From Oegoconia quadripuncta (lineage: Eukaryota > Arthropoda > Insecta > Lepidoptera > Autostichidae), in NCBI GenBank assembly GCA_949316235.1, contig OX438748.1, forward strand, positions 29,940,836-30,004,835: a stretch of DNA of 64,000 nucleotides, in the 5' to 3' direction. The notes beneath the pieces were generated by a model that saw nothing but the letters and a program-made list of their open reading frames with translations, ran no database searches and was not told the origin of the DNA. The position numbers and the translations under genes were made by a program. Below, one piece after another: positions 21,991 through 32,610 of the stretch. Every line of letters starts with the position of its first letter. The stretch's first letter is position 1.

Positions 21991-22419
21991 AGGTAAGCGA
22001 TCAACGCCCACTATGAATTCAACATAATTTAAACGACTGTTCAAAATGCTTGAAGCATTCAGCCGACACAACATTATATAACTAGGAAGAACATTCTTCC
22101 ATATGAGGTGCTCAACCCACCTCTAAGTCCATCAAGGAACTTCGTTTAGACGCCGCAGCGTATCATCCTATACTTAGGATTTACCAAATGTGAGATTTTA
22201 TTGCGATTTCACTATGCGAGAAATTCTCATACAAGAGACATCAACGCATCTTCATTTCCAATCACCCTACGTGAGAATGATTATAATTTTGCTTTCATGT
22301 TCGATCAATTGCAAATGCTTTTCTAGTGCGCCACCACCACACTGTTATGCAAGGAAGCTTGAAACGCCAGGAGGAGGCCAGGCCATCGTCACCACTCGAT
22401 GCCTTTTAAAGTAAGTTTT

Positions 22420-22548
22420 TTTATTTGTTCGGCGTTTCCACGCGCGATCTACCAACACACTTTGGTACGCGCGCGGCACTCGGCCGATCTGGCCGGCGTC
22501 GCTTTCTCGCATCTTGTATTAAACTCACAAGCCTCCTCCCTATATATA
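22420..22548 (-). promoter_or_regulatory. TATA-like block, CpG-rich leader and AATAAA upstream of the hairpin tract
   Basis: Read on -: GGTATATATAGGGAGG (TATA at 22548-22541), then about 110 bases rich in CG, then AATAAA at 22425-22420 and a TGGTGACG close to the start of the tract. The order resembles an LTR (promoter, leader, poly(A) signal), but I found no second copy at the other end. TATATATA is also readable on +. Confidence 0.3.
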
Positions 22549-23140
22549 CCAGCAGCGGGTTATGACCGTCCGCCTTAAGGTAACATAGAAGAATACACAA
22601 CAATTACGAAATTGCTAAAATTCGAGATATAGGACCCACTGCTAACTGAAATGAATTCCTCATTTTCATTTTTGTGAAATATCCAATAAATCAAGTTTTT
22701 GTTATTTAGATTGGATTTTAAGTGGAATCATTTTAAAATACTACCTGACCTAGAAAAGTGTGTCCTAACTACTTTATTACTCTTTAATAAGCTTGTACCC
22801 CCTCGAACCCACAAAATGCCTCACACACTGAATTTGTATCAACGGTACGCTTGTGTTCCGTTACAGACTCTCGTGATAGGCACTAGTACAGTTGGCTCCA
22901 TAAACAATCATAAAGGGTAATTTTAAACGATAAACGATAGTCTAGACAAGAGGGCTCATCTACATATCTTTCAGAAACTGATAGGTATTTATTAATAATT
23001 TTGGAAAATGACATTATTAATAATTAGTTAAATTGACATAATATTGTATTTTGACACATAAAAATCTAAGCTGACAATAATTTGATGCAATTTTAAATGT
23101 AACATCGTGATATTTAAAATTATTCATTATTGGTGACGAT
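22549..23140. other. intronic stretch, mostly unassigned
   Basis: Contains the inverted partner (22886-22975) of 17595-17674. No coding content. Confidence 0.4.
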
Positions 23141-23395
23141 GACCGACGACGACGACCGATTGGTGTAGTGGATAGTGACCCTGTCAGCGAAACCAACGGT
23201 TGCGGGTTAGAATCCCGCGACGGGTAAATGTTTGTGTGATGAATATGAACATTTATTCCTGAGTCCTGGATGTTAATATAAACATTTATGTATGTTTATC
23301 CGTTATCTAGTATTCATAGTACAAGCTTTGCTTAGTTTGGGACTAGATGGTTGGCGTAAGTGTCCGAAATATTTATTATTTATTGGTCTATGTTC
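23141..23395 (+). mobile_element. SINE family B, full-length copy
   Basis: tRNA-like head with GATTGGTGTAGTGGATAG (A box) and GGTTAGAATCC (B box, one base off), a core TGTTTGTGTGATGAATATGA, and a tail domain ATCTAGTATTCATAGTACAA, TTAGTTTGGGACTAGATGG, ending in TATTTATTATTTATT. Confidence 0.88.
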
Positions 23396-24160
23396 GTTTA
23401 TCGTGTTCGAAATAATCGTTGCATAAAATTTTATTTCGATTTTTATGTCTAAAATATTTGTACGCCCTAACAGGCCGATTTTGTGGGCCTACCGTTGTTG
23501 GTTTACCGTGATTGGGCAACAAACAAACAAATAAACGAAGAAACAAGCAAACATCCTAACTTTCACATTTATAATATTAGTTAGATACTTACGATTCTTC
23601 TATGACTTTCATGAAAGGATTTGCTCTAATCGCCTGGCTGGGCAGATGGTGGAAGCGATGTCGCTGCTGCCTATAAATTATCAGGTGTTATATTCCTCTT
23701 ACCAAGCGAACTTTACAGACTATACTTTATCCCAAACAACTTTTACATCATTAAAAGTTTCAGGAAAAAGCGCGGACCATTTAATAATTTCGTTTGATGA
23801 GAAAGTCCAGAGTTTATAATAAAATTTATGCACCATTCGCAGCGATATAACTACCTAATATTTGCGTTTGTCCATGCTTTTAGGGAGAATCTAATCTTTA
23901 TTTGAGTGATATTTTGTCAGATAATTAGTCCGTTCATCTATAAAATGACATTAAATCATCACTCGGATGTAATTCATACAATTTTGTTAAATGTAACAAA
24001 GTTGTTATTATCTTCAACAACCAAAACCGTCACTATAAGACTCAAAAACAATCCTACTAATAATACCTATCCTACAGGAACCAGTCACGTTAAATTAAAT
24101 CAATACGTATAAATTATATATATCGTTCGCGTGGAGGATTTCATTAAGCTCGGTTCACCA
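23396..24160. other. intronic stretch, nothing recognised
   Basis: AT-rich without repeat relatives in the window. Confidence 0.4.
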
Positions 24161-24169
24161 AAAAAAAAT

Positions 24170-24420
24170 GCCTATATGTTAATCCAGGTCCTTATCTGTC
24201 TACTAAACTAAATTTCATCCAAATCCGTCCAGCCATAACATACATTTATACACAAACACAAAACTTACGCATTTATAACATTAGTCTATATGTTAATCCA
24301 GGTCCTAATTTGTCTACCACTCAAATTTCAACCAAATCTGTCCAGCCGTTTAGAGGTAACAAATATACATACATACATCCTACACACACACACAAACTAT
24401 CGCATTTGTAACATGTCTGA
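24170..24420 (+). repeat. two tandem copies of an approximately 120-bp repeat
   Basis: CTATATGTTAATCCAGGTCC begins at about 24170 and again at about 24287, each followed by ATTTCATCCAAATCCGTCCA or a close variant. It is related to the sequence flanking the LINE at 12323-12830. Confidence 0.75.
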
Positions 24421-25070
24421 ATAAGGATAATGAAAATAAAGAATTGAGAATTAAATGACCTACAACTTCTGGGGTTCACTACAAGATTTAATGAGGAATG
24501 AACGAGTTTGTAGAAGAACGAATGTCAGCGACATAGGGTAAATTGAAGTAAGAACTGAAGCACCACCTTCACTCACAAGGTGGAGGAATGACCTAATAAA
24601 CGATGATGATGACTTGATGAATTGATTTTAGACAAGCAGAATTAATAGGGTTAGCTGATGGGCGGGACTTGGCTGGATTGTCCCGTTATTTCAGAGTCCC
24701 GCTTTTAAGCGAAATGTCCCGCTAAATAGAATGAGAGTGCATGGAAGAGAGCAAGTTTGTTACTGGTTGAAATTTGAAAACAATAATTACTGTAATTTCA
24801 AATCTTTTTAAAAAGGACGTGATTGATTGGTTCGGGCAAAAAGTATAATTATGTGCCATATTATTTCTATCATATGCTACTCACCAAAAAGTGACAGTAA
24901 TTAGATTTAAGTAGTTTTATATATCTCTTTATGTACGTGTACATGTAAGAGTAATTTTTTTTGACAAAAATTGATGAAAGAGATTTTTTTTTATTCTTGA
25001 AGTTTCTTGACACTTAGAATCTATGATTATGCCAGCCTCACCATACTCTAAACTTTACATTACTTACAAC

Positions 25071-25275
25071 TTAAAATATCAACAACAAAGTTATATAGCA
25101 TTCTGGCTTCAGCCGAGGCTGGATCGGCCAGGTGCTGTGAAATACACCTACGTTGCGTCTACACAATTTTAAGAGTTCAAACAAATGTTGTCTTTCCGTA
25201 CGATTCCGGTGACATTCAAATAGTATGTGGTGTATGTCTTCCACAGTTCCACACAACTCACAATTAGGAGAGCTA
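25071..25275 (-). pseudogene. LINE ORF2 C-terminal zinc-knuckle remnant
   Basis: Reads NCELCGTVEDIHHILFECHR then NRTERQHLFELLKLC. C-x2-C...HH-x4-C is the CCHC-like motif at the end of R1/jockey-type proteins. A different LINE tail (25283-25600) is inserted directly beside it. Confidence 0.75.
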
Positions 25276-25282
25276 AGTTGAA

Positions 25283-25600
25283 ATGAAATGAAATGAAATC
25301 ACTTTATTTGCATTGATTTTTGGTGGGTGGTAAATATATTACAAAATTCCCGCAAAAACCTGCCTATACGAGGCGTGCACATATTTAAGGCTTAAATTAC
25401 AAATTTTACAATTTCCACTATTTTACGTAGCTAAGCACAGTGAATTCTAAATTATCCCAGTCATAATTAATAATACTAAATACCAACGAGTTCGTCAAAA
25501 ACAGTATTAATTATAATTCAAATGTCATGTATAAAATAGAAAAACTATTCTCTATTATTTATTATCATTAAATCCTTGCATTTATAAATTTATACTAGTG
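25283..25600 (-). mobile_element. LINE 3' tail with (TTTCA)n end
   Basis: GAAATGAAATGAAATGAAAT followed by CACTTTATTTGC, the reversed 3' end of a LINE, then AT-rich 3' UTR. The internal extent is uncertain. Confidence 0.5.
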
Positions 25601-25859
25601 ATTCCTATATAATATCAAATTTGTATGAAAAATTCATTCATTGAATAGAAACATTTGTCTAATAGCCAGCCATGTAGTTGTATCCTGAACCGTTGCAGAG
25701 GCAATTCCTTGATATTTCCGGCAAATGATTAAAAATTTTTATTCCCATAAAAAAGCAATTCTTTTTTACCATTGCCAATCTACAGTATGGCACTTGAAGC
25801 CTATTATTTAATTTGTCCCTAAATTTTCTTGTAATGGCTTCCCTTCGTGTAAAAAGAAG

Positions 25860-25891
25860 AAATTTTTAGCTTCATAAGAAGCTAAAAATTT
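25860..25891. other. perfect 14-bp hairpin, 4-base loop
   Basis: AAATTTTTAGCTTC-ATAA-GAAGCTAAAAATTT. It stands alone in AT-rich sequence; it could be a tiny foldback or a small-RNA precursor. Confidence 0.7.
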
Positions 25892-26665
25892 TAACACTGC
25901 CATGTTTGTACATCAAGACAGTGGCCATATTTGTTAAGCAATATCCGGCCATTATTTATATAATGGCCTACAACTGTCCAAGAAATGAACTCCACACATA
26001 GACCTTATGCATTTCTTTTGAATTCTAAAGTTTTACAATCTTATGTCACTATGTTTTTGCTTATATGCAAAATTCAAAAGTGCCAACGATTCCTTTTCGC
26101 AATTGCCATTGACGCTAAATAGAAAGCATGCTAAAGAAAGAAGGAAAAAAACGTAAACAACAGACGCATTGCAATGGCGCTTGCAGCCTTTTTTTGGCGG
26201 GAGTCGACGAGTGATGTTGCAATTTTCTTTTTGTGTTTTCTGCAATTTGTACTCGTATAGGCATTTACACAAATTCACAGTCAAAGGAACTGCATCATAG
26301 TACTCGTACCTAATTGTGTGATTCAATTACAATGCCGTTTGGCTGGGCTTCTTATTTCTATAAAAAAAAATGACGGCTGATAGAGAAGAGTAGACCCCAC
26401 CTATAGGAAAATGAATGAATTATTTTTATAAACACAATTTATTTTAGAATACTGAAGACCTGTATATGTTCAATAGATAGTGACAAATAAATTACGTTTT
26501 CAAATAAAAAAAAATATTTATGATACACAGGTAAAATACAATAGAGTGGATAATACAGAAGTGACAGAGCTCTGTAATCCGAACATAAAACAGTTTTTAC
26601 ATAGTATTATACTAATTACTTAAGTATACCAAAAATGGGAAATTTGTATTAAATCCAATTACGGT

Positions 26666-27162
26666 CTAACAAAATTAACCCGACAAACGTTGCAGTGTAA
26701 ATGTATAGGATGTACCTATTACGAAAAAAAAAACATTAAAGTTAACAGATTTTATTCAATAAATAAAATTCAGAAATGTAAATTTTGTGAGTTGGACCTT
26801 AATATCACAACACACAAACATGTGCCGCGGTATCTTTGAAGACGCCGAAAGGCGACCACTCGCCGCTCGCCGCCAGCGCTTGCCCCGGCGCCGCGACTTG
26901 CTGTGATTGGTTGCGCCCTGTGCCCCGCCACCCCCTTTGACATTTTCCATATGAATGGAACGTTGCCTGTTTTTTCTCATTGTTAAAACAAGGTACAATT
27001 GAAATGAAGTTAGTCTGTTAATTTGTATTTTCATTTGGACTTATATTTAATTTTTTACTTGGAAACAAAATTTATAAGGTTAGCTTTATAAATGAATATA
27101 TTATTTTATTATCATGTACGTGCAATTGCCAACGTTTGTCGGGTAAATTTTGTTAGACCTTA
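26666..27162. mobile_element. TIR element with CpG-rich core, about 500 bp
   Basis: Ends GGTCTAACAAAATTAACCCG and the complement of GGTCTAACAAAATTTACCCG continue together through ACAAACGTTG (about 30 bp, one mismatch). The core (about 26820-26960) is strongly GC/CpG-rich (GCGACCACTCGCCGCTCGCC) with a CCAAT box on the - strand (GCAACCAATCACAG). No credible ORF. Confidence 0.75.
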
Positions 27163-27664
27163 AATATTATTATGTCATATTATTAGGACTTTATATCAAT
27201 AAAGCTTTATATTTTTAAACTAGGAGTCAAAGAATCCTTTGAATATTCGGAATCGTATTCGTTACGTTTTAGGCGCTAGCGACAAAAGTTCTCTCGCTTC
27301 TACGCAATCCTGGCTACGGGCCTGACACACACATCAACACTGTATCCTTAAACTTAGCAGAATTGAAGCCTATTAAATTAATAAGTATCACTTAAATTTA
27401 TGACCGTCGAGTCTTATATACTCTTTTATGGCGTTCTTTATGACTTTATCACCATTGGCCGCAGGCGACAGCAACTTCGTTGAAGTTTGATTTGTTATGT
27501 CGACTTTAGCCATCGTAAAGAGGCCTTTCTTGTTTGTGGGGATTCGGAAAAGCTTTTCCATTTGTAAAATTTGCAATGAAGGATAAACTTTTGACTTTTT
27601 GAATGCATTTTAGAGCTCGGTATACGAGACTTTGTTGTCTTTCAAGAAAGATGACCGGAACTTA
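27163..27664. other. intronic stretch, nothing recognised
   Basis: AT-rich, no repeat relatives seen. Confidence 0.4.
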
Positions 27665-27853
27665 GTTTATGCGTAAAGGGTTGGTACTTGACCTCAATTA
27701 CACCTGATGTTAAGTGAAGATGAGGTCGAAGGTGGAAGCGTACTGATCTGGAAACCCCAACACATTTGGGGGACTGGCTATCTTATCTCTGACAACCGGA
27801 ACACAACAATGCTATTAACATTGCTGCTTGGCGGCAGATTTAGATAAGATGGG
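27665..27853 (-). mobile_element. SINE family A, headless copy
   Basis: From the tail region (GGGTTGGTACTTGACCTCAA) to GGCGGCAGATTTAGATAAGA; ends before the GCCCTACCACC block. Confidence 0.87.
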
Positions 27854-28194
27854 TAAATAAAAATATGTACATTTGAATTTTGAATAGATTATTATAAATA
27901 ATATGTAGGTATAATAAATAACACTTTATTAAATGTTTCAAGAAAATCGCGGTTATTCGATTTTCCCAGGTCAAACCGTATTTACCCTGAATAGAATATC
28001 GGAAACAAGTAATTAGTTGTGGTTTTAGTAGCAAAATTGGTTATTGTTATTATAAAATGTACTATATATAAATTGTACTTTCGTTACAACTGCGTTCTGG
28101 ATTAGATTAGTTAGTTACTAATATATTAAAAGTAATATTTTAGGCTAGTTTATCAGACGGGGCTGATGGGCACATCCAACTAAGTACGGAAATC

Positions 28195-28420
28195 AAAGTC
28201 AAAGTCAAAAATGCTTTTTTTGTAGGTACACAGAGTACACTTAAAATAGTCAATTTTACATTTTTTAAGCTACCGCTTGTTCATAATGCAATTTTCCCCA
28301 GAGAAGACCAAGCAAGAAACTCTTTTAAAATCAGGCTTTGATTTTACATAAAGGTTTTTATATTTCATTATTAATTGTGAAATAGCCTGGCATGCGAACG
28401 ATCTGATTATGTCCAGAGAT
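28195..28420 (-). mobile_element. LINE 3' end, (CAAAGT)n tail
   Basis: AATCAAAGTCAAAGTC, then TGTAGGTACACAGAGTACAC and AGAAGACCAAGCAAGAAACT. The same 3' region occurs in opposite orientation at 29215-29650. Confidence 0.65.
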
Positions 28421-29214
28421 AATTATCATCTAAATAGTCTAATATTTTATAATATGCTTTGTTAATAAGTTTCTGTTTTATAGTATCTTTAAATTTTTTA
28501 AGAGGAAGATTTTGTATATCAACGTGAGCCTTATTGAAAAAGCGTCAACCAAATCAGTCTTCATTTTTACAAGGATCTGCAAATCATAATTATATAGCAT
28601 ATCTTTTAGTGTTAAATTTTCTTAAATAATAAATAAGATTTATTTGTCCAGCTCGCCCAATTGTGATGATAAAAAACTGTTTTTGAAAATAGGTACCTGA
28701 ACTGAAGTTTTAGAAAAAAGCTATCCAAAAGGATTTCAGTCTGATTCTGATGAAATAAAAAGTAGGACAAAATGAAGTGCCAACGAACGAAAGGTCGCAA
28801 TATACGAACGACCCCACAGGGGATCGTCGGCATCACAAGAAATTGTTTATTTGTCCGCCTCTTCAAAAGGGCTTTTTGTACTGGGAACAAATATTAACTC
28901 GAACAAAAACATACTGAGCTCGACTTCTGATGAAAACCAAACGTATTCGTAACAATAGAGGATAATGCTGTGTATACCTACCTATAATGTTTTATTGAAG
29001 TGAGTTCAAGGGCAAATCTAACTTGATGGTTATTATAATTCTCCAATTCTTAGAAGATAGGAACTTCGTCCGCGCGCAATGATATAAGGGCGAAAATAAC
29101 GTGCTTTTATCATGCTGTTAAATCTATGCTAACTAGCATGTGTGCGTACACGAAAATAAAAAACAGAAGCTTATTAAGAATTATCAGATTATTTAGATGA
29201 TAAACATTCATGGA

Positions 29215-29650
29215 CATAACCAGCCCGTTCGCATAACCAGGCTATTTCACAATTAATAATGAAATATTGTAATATAAAATAATAATGAATAACTTTGTAA
29301 TATAAAAACCTTTTTTTTTTAAAGAGCAACCTCTCGAGTTTCTTGCTTGTTCTTCTCAGGGGAAAATTGCCTTTTGAACAAGGAGTAGCTTTAAAAATGT
29401 AAAATCTGACTTTCTTTCTAAATAATGGTACCATGGGTAAAAATATTTATCTTGGTACTACTATTCCGGTGCATCCAATACTAATACAATTTTATATTTT
29501 TATAATGAGGGTCCGATTGATAGAACCACAGGCAAAAAAAATTACCCATGGATCGATCAGTGGAACTCGGCGATCGGACCACGGGCACTATACGCTCTTT
29601 TAAGTGTTCCCTGTGTACCTACAAAATAAAACATTTTTGATTTGATTTGA
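29215..29650 (+). mobile_element. LINE 3' end, (TTTGA)n tail
   Basis: AGTTTCTTGCTTGTTCTTCT, later TGTGTACCTACAAAATAAAA and GATTTGATTTGA. About 130 bases of other sequence (near 29445-29590) separate the two parts. Confidence 0.65.
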
Positions 29651-30322
29651 AAGGCATATCAGCAGAAGGCATGCCAGTAGAAGGCATGTCTGAAGCAAAA
29701 TACTGACACTTGATTTAACCATATCGGGGCACTCGAAGTGATGCGAGTATATTCTCTATACCTATAATACATAAGTCATGTGTGAACGCGTCTGCCAGCT
29801 ACAGGCATGCCTTTATAAATCTATTGGTTGCAGAAGGCATACTGTAAGAACGTGTATGTATAAAGGTAAGCCACTATTATGTCGTGCTAACTACAGGGTG
29901 CCTCCTATTGGCATGCTTTTTACTGGCGTGTGTATTTTCGCTTTAAGCACTGCGAATAACCTTAAAGCTGTCTACCCTTTAGTGAGATTCATAGTTAAGC
30001 AATGGTATTTAAATGATTCTATAATGGTACTATATTATTTAGGACGGTCTTATTGTAAGCTCCACTGCGGCTTCGCACAAACTCTTTCACGACATAAAGT
30101 AACTATTTATTATATGGGACAAGATGATGGGAACGGAAAGATTGTGGAGGTGTCCAGAATATGCAAACAGTGCCTGTGATGTTCGGGACGAGCTGAATAA
30201 GTTCCTCAACAACTCCGGAAGCCCGGAACAGAGGGCCGTGGAAAGAGAGCCTTTGCCCAGCAGTGGGACAGTATGGGCCCCTAATAAATAATAATAATTT
30301 ATTTTATTAAGGATAACTTATA
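29651..30322. other. intronic stretch with an RTE-type 3' scrap
   Basis: The phrase AAGGCATGCC recurs loosely at 29650-29840 and 30220-30285 holds TTTGCCCAGCAGTGGGACAG, a LINE 3'-end phrase. A 133-codon open frame at 29778-30179 has no recognisable domain. Confidence 0.4.
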
Positions 30323-30365
30323 AGACGACCTGTTTGGTGTAGTGGTTAGAAACTCTGCTACTCCC
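30323..30365 (+). mobile_element. SINE family C, head fragment
   Basis: GACGACCTGTTTGGTGTAGT then GGTTAGAAACTCTG; cut off before the B box. Confidence 0.7.
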
Positions 30366-30599
30366 CTCTGCTACTCCCCTCTGCTACTACTCTGGTATAC
30401 CAAATGGTTCTTACCCTTGTTACAGTATACCTTTCTTTTGAGTTTTTTCTCTATTTGTAGTTTCGGAACTGATGTACCAGCTTTAAGTAAGCTAAGACCA
30501 GTAAAAGTGGTTTCTCCTGACACAGGTGAATTAAAAAATTATTAAATTATTGTTAACGTGGTCTGAAAAATAAACTATTTTGTATTTTTTTTGGTGCAG

Positions 30600-30711
30600 C
30601 GACATCACTGGTGACTTACGCTGGCGAGCGTTTCGACTTTGTGCTGGAAGCCAACAACGAGATAGACAACTATTGGATTCGATTCCGGGGCCTAATGGAT
30701 TGCGATGAAAG
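30600..30711 (+). CDS. multicopper oxidase, internal exon
   Basis: Continues the frame as A-TSLVTYAGERFDFVLEANNE, then NYWIRFRGLMDCDE and the first two bases of an Arg codon. YAGERFDFVL and NYWIRFRGLMDC are typical of the second domain of insect laccases. Acceptor GTGCAG ends at 30599; donor GTAAGT starts at 30712. It follows a 30.4 kb intron but the reading frame is intact, so the long repeat-filled intron appears to be spliced normally. Confidence 0.94.
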
Positions 30712-30949
30712 GTAAGTAACAAAACGTTCCCTTTGTAGTTTCAGCTAGATATGCTTCAGAGTTCGGTTGCATCTACCATTTCTGATTTTTATTTTGGCAA
30801 ATTGGAATGGCGGCGGCTGACGGGTTATGTACGTAGCTGCTCGATTTTAAATTTAGAATGTTACATGAATGTTTTATAGATGACAATGTGAAATTTATCT
30901 GTATTGAAGGTCAATTTATTACCCGACTGCCCAAGAAAGTTATGTATTT

Positions 30950-31092
30950 TCGAGTGTATGTATGTAAGTATGTATGTATGTCCATTCCTTTGGTGCATCC
31001 TGTAGGCTAAACGGCATGACCGATTTCGAATTGCATGGCGTCGTTAGATTCGTTGATACTATGTAAAAAAATTCAACAAGGCGTCCGCAAAT
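30950..31092 (-). repeat. dispersed repeat family E, copy 2
   Basis: Reverse-oriented relative of 16299-16467, preceded by GTATGTATGTATGTCC. Confidence 0.75.
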
Positions 31093-31749
31093 TACAAAAT
31101 ATGCTTTTTTGGTTTTTAAAATGTTTAAATAGTTATTACAAATACAATACAAATACATTTCACTAATTGTACACTATACAAAACAATACAATAAAAAGAG
31201 TACATTTACACAAATGTGCAAATCCTCAAAATACTGAACCCCATAGTTCAATGATGCGAAAGGCAAGAACTTGTGAAGAATACATGCTTGACATGTGTTG
31301 GAACCTAATCCGGGTTCCACTAAATTCCAAAGTTTTTTTTTTTGTTTTTTTTTAATCTTATTTAAAGAGCTTAGTCATTTCAATGACTATGTCGCTCTGT
31401 ACTGACTCAGTGAATATTTACACCCTGTTATTTATACCGACTCTGACTAATTTATATATTGCCCTGGCCATTTCGGATGTAGGGAATGCCAATACAATAT
31501 TACAGCCCCCAATTTCAAGTGGATGGCCATATGTAATAATTCCATTCCAATTCAATTCAATTCAATTCCAAAGATAACAATTACATATTTCATCTACCCG
31601 TTAATACACGCTGGTTAATAATAATAGCCCAGCTTTGTTTTTTAACATTTATTTCCACAACAGTTCTATCAGAAAATTGTTAAGACAAAATTTCCATTTC
31701 ATGGTCATTCTTTACCACTTTCCTCTGAAACTTACTGCAAATATTGTAG

Positions 31750-31852
31750 GTTCACGAAGGCGAAGCAAGTGGCTGTACTGCATTATGAAGGGGCTATGGA
31801 GTCGGAGCCTTCAGGGGATCCTAGCTGGGAGGAACTGCATAATGAAGGATTG
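31750..31852 (+). CDS. multicopper oxidase, internal exon
   Basis: The first base completes an Arg codon, then reads FTKAKQVAVLHYEGAMESEP and ends at NEGL in phase 0. QVAVLxYEGA is the usual continuation after the DCDER motif at the end of the second domain. Acceptor TTGTAG ends at 31749; donor GTGAGT starts at 31853. The exon is 103 bases. Confidence 0.92.
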
Positions 31853-32108
31853 GTGAGTAATCACCGTTATTCATAGCACGGATTCATAGCTCTGACGTAA
31901 TTTGAGAGTCGCAAGGCGATGAGGGCTGTATCACCTTGGATGGTGTTAAACAATATACATAGTTATTCAGTTGTCTGTACTTCGAGAGCCAATAAAACTA
32001 TTCCATTCATCAACAGCCTGTAAAATCCACTATTGAACATGAAGACGAAAGTTACTTATGGCACAGATATAGTATTCTGTCACTATAAGCCATATAAGAA
32101 AGCTCAAG

Positions 32109-32180
32109 GTCATGCAACGAGCTATGAAGAGGACGATGCTCGGCATTTCACTACGTGATCGAATGAGGTATAATTCAGAG
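32109..32180 (+). pseudogene. LINE ORF2 fragment (RTE-type)
   Basis: Reads KVMQRAMKRTMLGISLRDRM, the QRAMERAMLGVSLRDR motif of RTE-type reverse transcriptases, then degenerates. Confidence 0.75.
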
Positions 32181-32362
32181 AATTTGCCTCCAAACAATTT
32201 ACAAAACAATCAGCTTACTTATAATAATAAAATTAACAAGGAATTAAACATAATATACCCTAAATCATTTTACGAGTGCAAAAGAATGATAACTAATTGC
32301 ATAAGAACCCTTAGTTATTGTGTTTTCTTAAACTTTTTGTGTTCTGCGGCACACATAATACA

Positions 32363-32418
32363 TTTTTTTTTTATGCACAACGGGTTCGTACTTGACCTCA
32401 ATCACACTTGATGTTAAT
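32363..32418 (-). mobile_element. SINE family A, tail fragment
   Basis: T run, ATGCACAACGGGTTCGTACT and CCTCAATCACACTTGATGTT. Confidence 0.8.
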
Positions 32419-32454
32419 ATACATACATTTTACATATTTGATGTTTGTGTACTT

Positions 32455-32610
32455 GTTTTATTTATTTACACTTTATTGTACACACATTCAAATGTACATT
32501 AAAATGAATAAAATACAAATGTACAAACGGCGAACTTATCTCTATAAGAGATCTCTTCCAACAAACCCGCGAAAGCGAAGCAATTGTTTTATTGTTATTG
32601 GTTTAGTTGA
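32455..32610 (-). mobile_element. LINE 3'-UTR remnant
   Basis: TTTACACTTTATTGTACACA and CTCTATAAGAGATCTCTTCC, the reversed form of the stem seen at 11490-11600. Confidence 0.55.

Larger units (their letters stand above)
18520..22350 (-). ncRNA. candidate long structured RNA or RNA-like retroelement (hairpin tract)
   Basis: No ORF above 80 codons on either strand, but hairpins with 4-15 bp stems follow one another at intervals of tens of bases. Three classes recur as families with changed stems and kept pairing (18690-18880, 20035-21095, 21262-21990). Pairs that are A-C on + read as G-U on - at many places, and tetraloops of the UNCG class exist only on -. This points to RNA from the - strand, antisense to the oxidase intron. 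Ends are my estimate. Family not recognised; a non-coding retroelement derivative is the main alternative to a host RNA gene. Confidence 0.5.
154..30599 (+). other. intron 1 (visible) of the oxidase gene, 30.4 kb
   Basis: Defined by the phase-1 junction between exons ending at 153 and starting at 30600. No further oxidase-like coding sequence is seen inside. It holds the Helitron, satellite, hairpin tract and many LINE/SINE copies listed separately. Confidence 0.85.

Noticed and set aside
18300..22700. Complete LTR retrotransposon around the hairpin tract
   Set aside because: An LTR-like block exists only on the right; sequence left of 18350 does not repeat it, and there are no gag/pol remnants.
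26033..26326. 97-codon open frame on - with a hydrophobic segment
   Set aside because: No family resemblance, no splice or promoter support; composition like the surrounding intron.
29778..30179. 133-codon open frame in the large intron
   Set aside because: No recognisable domain, overlaps repeated AAGGCATGCC phrases and runs into a LINE 3' scrap; no splice evidence to join it to the oxidase.
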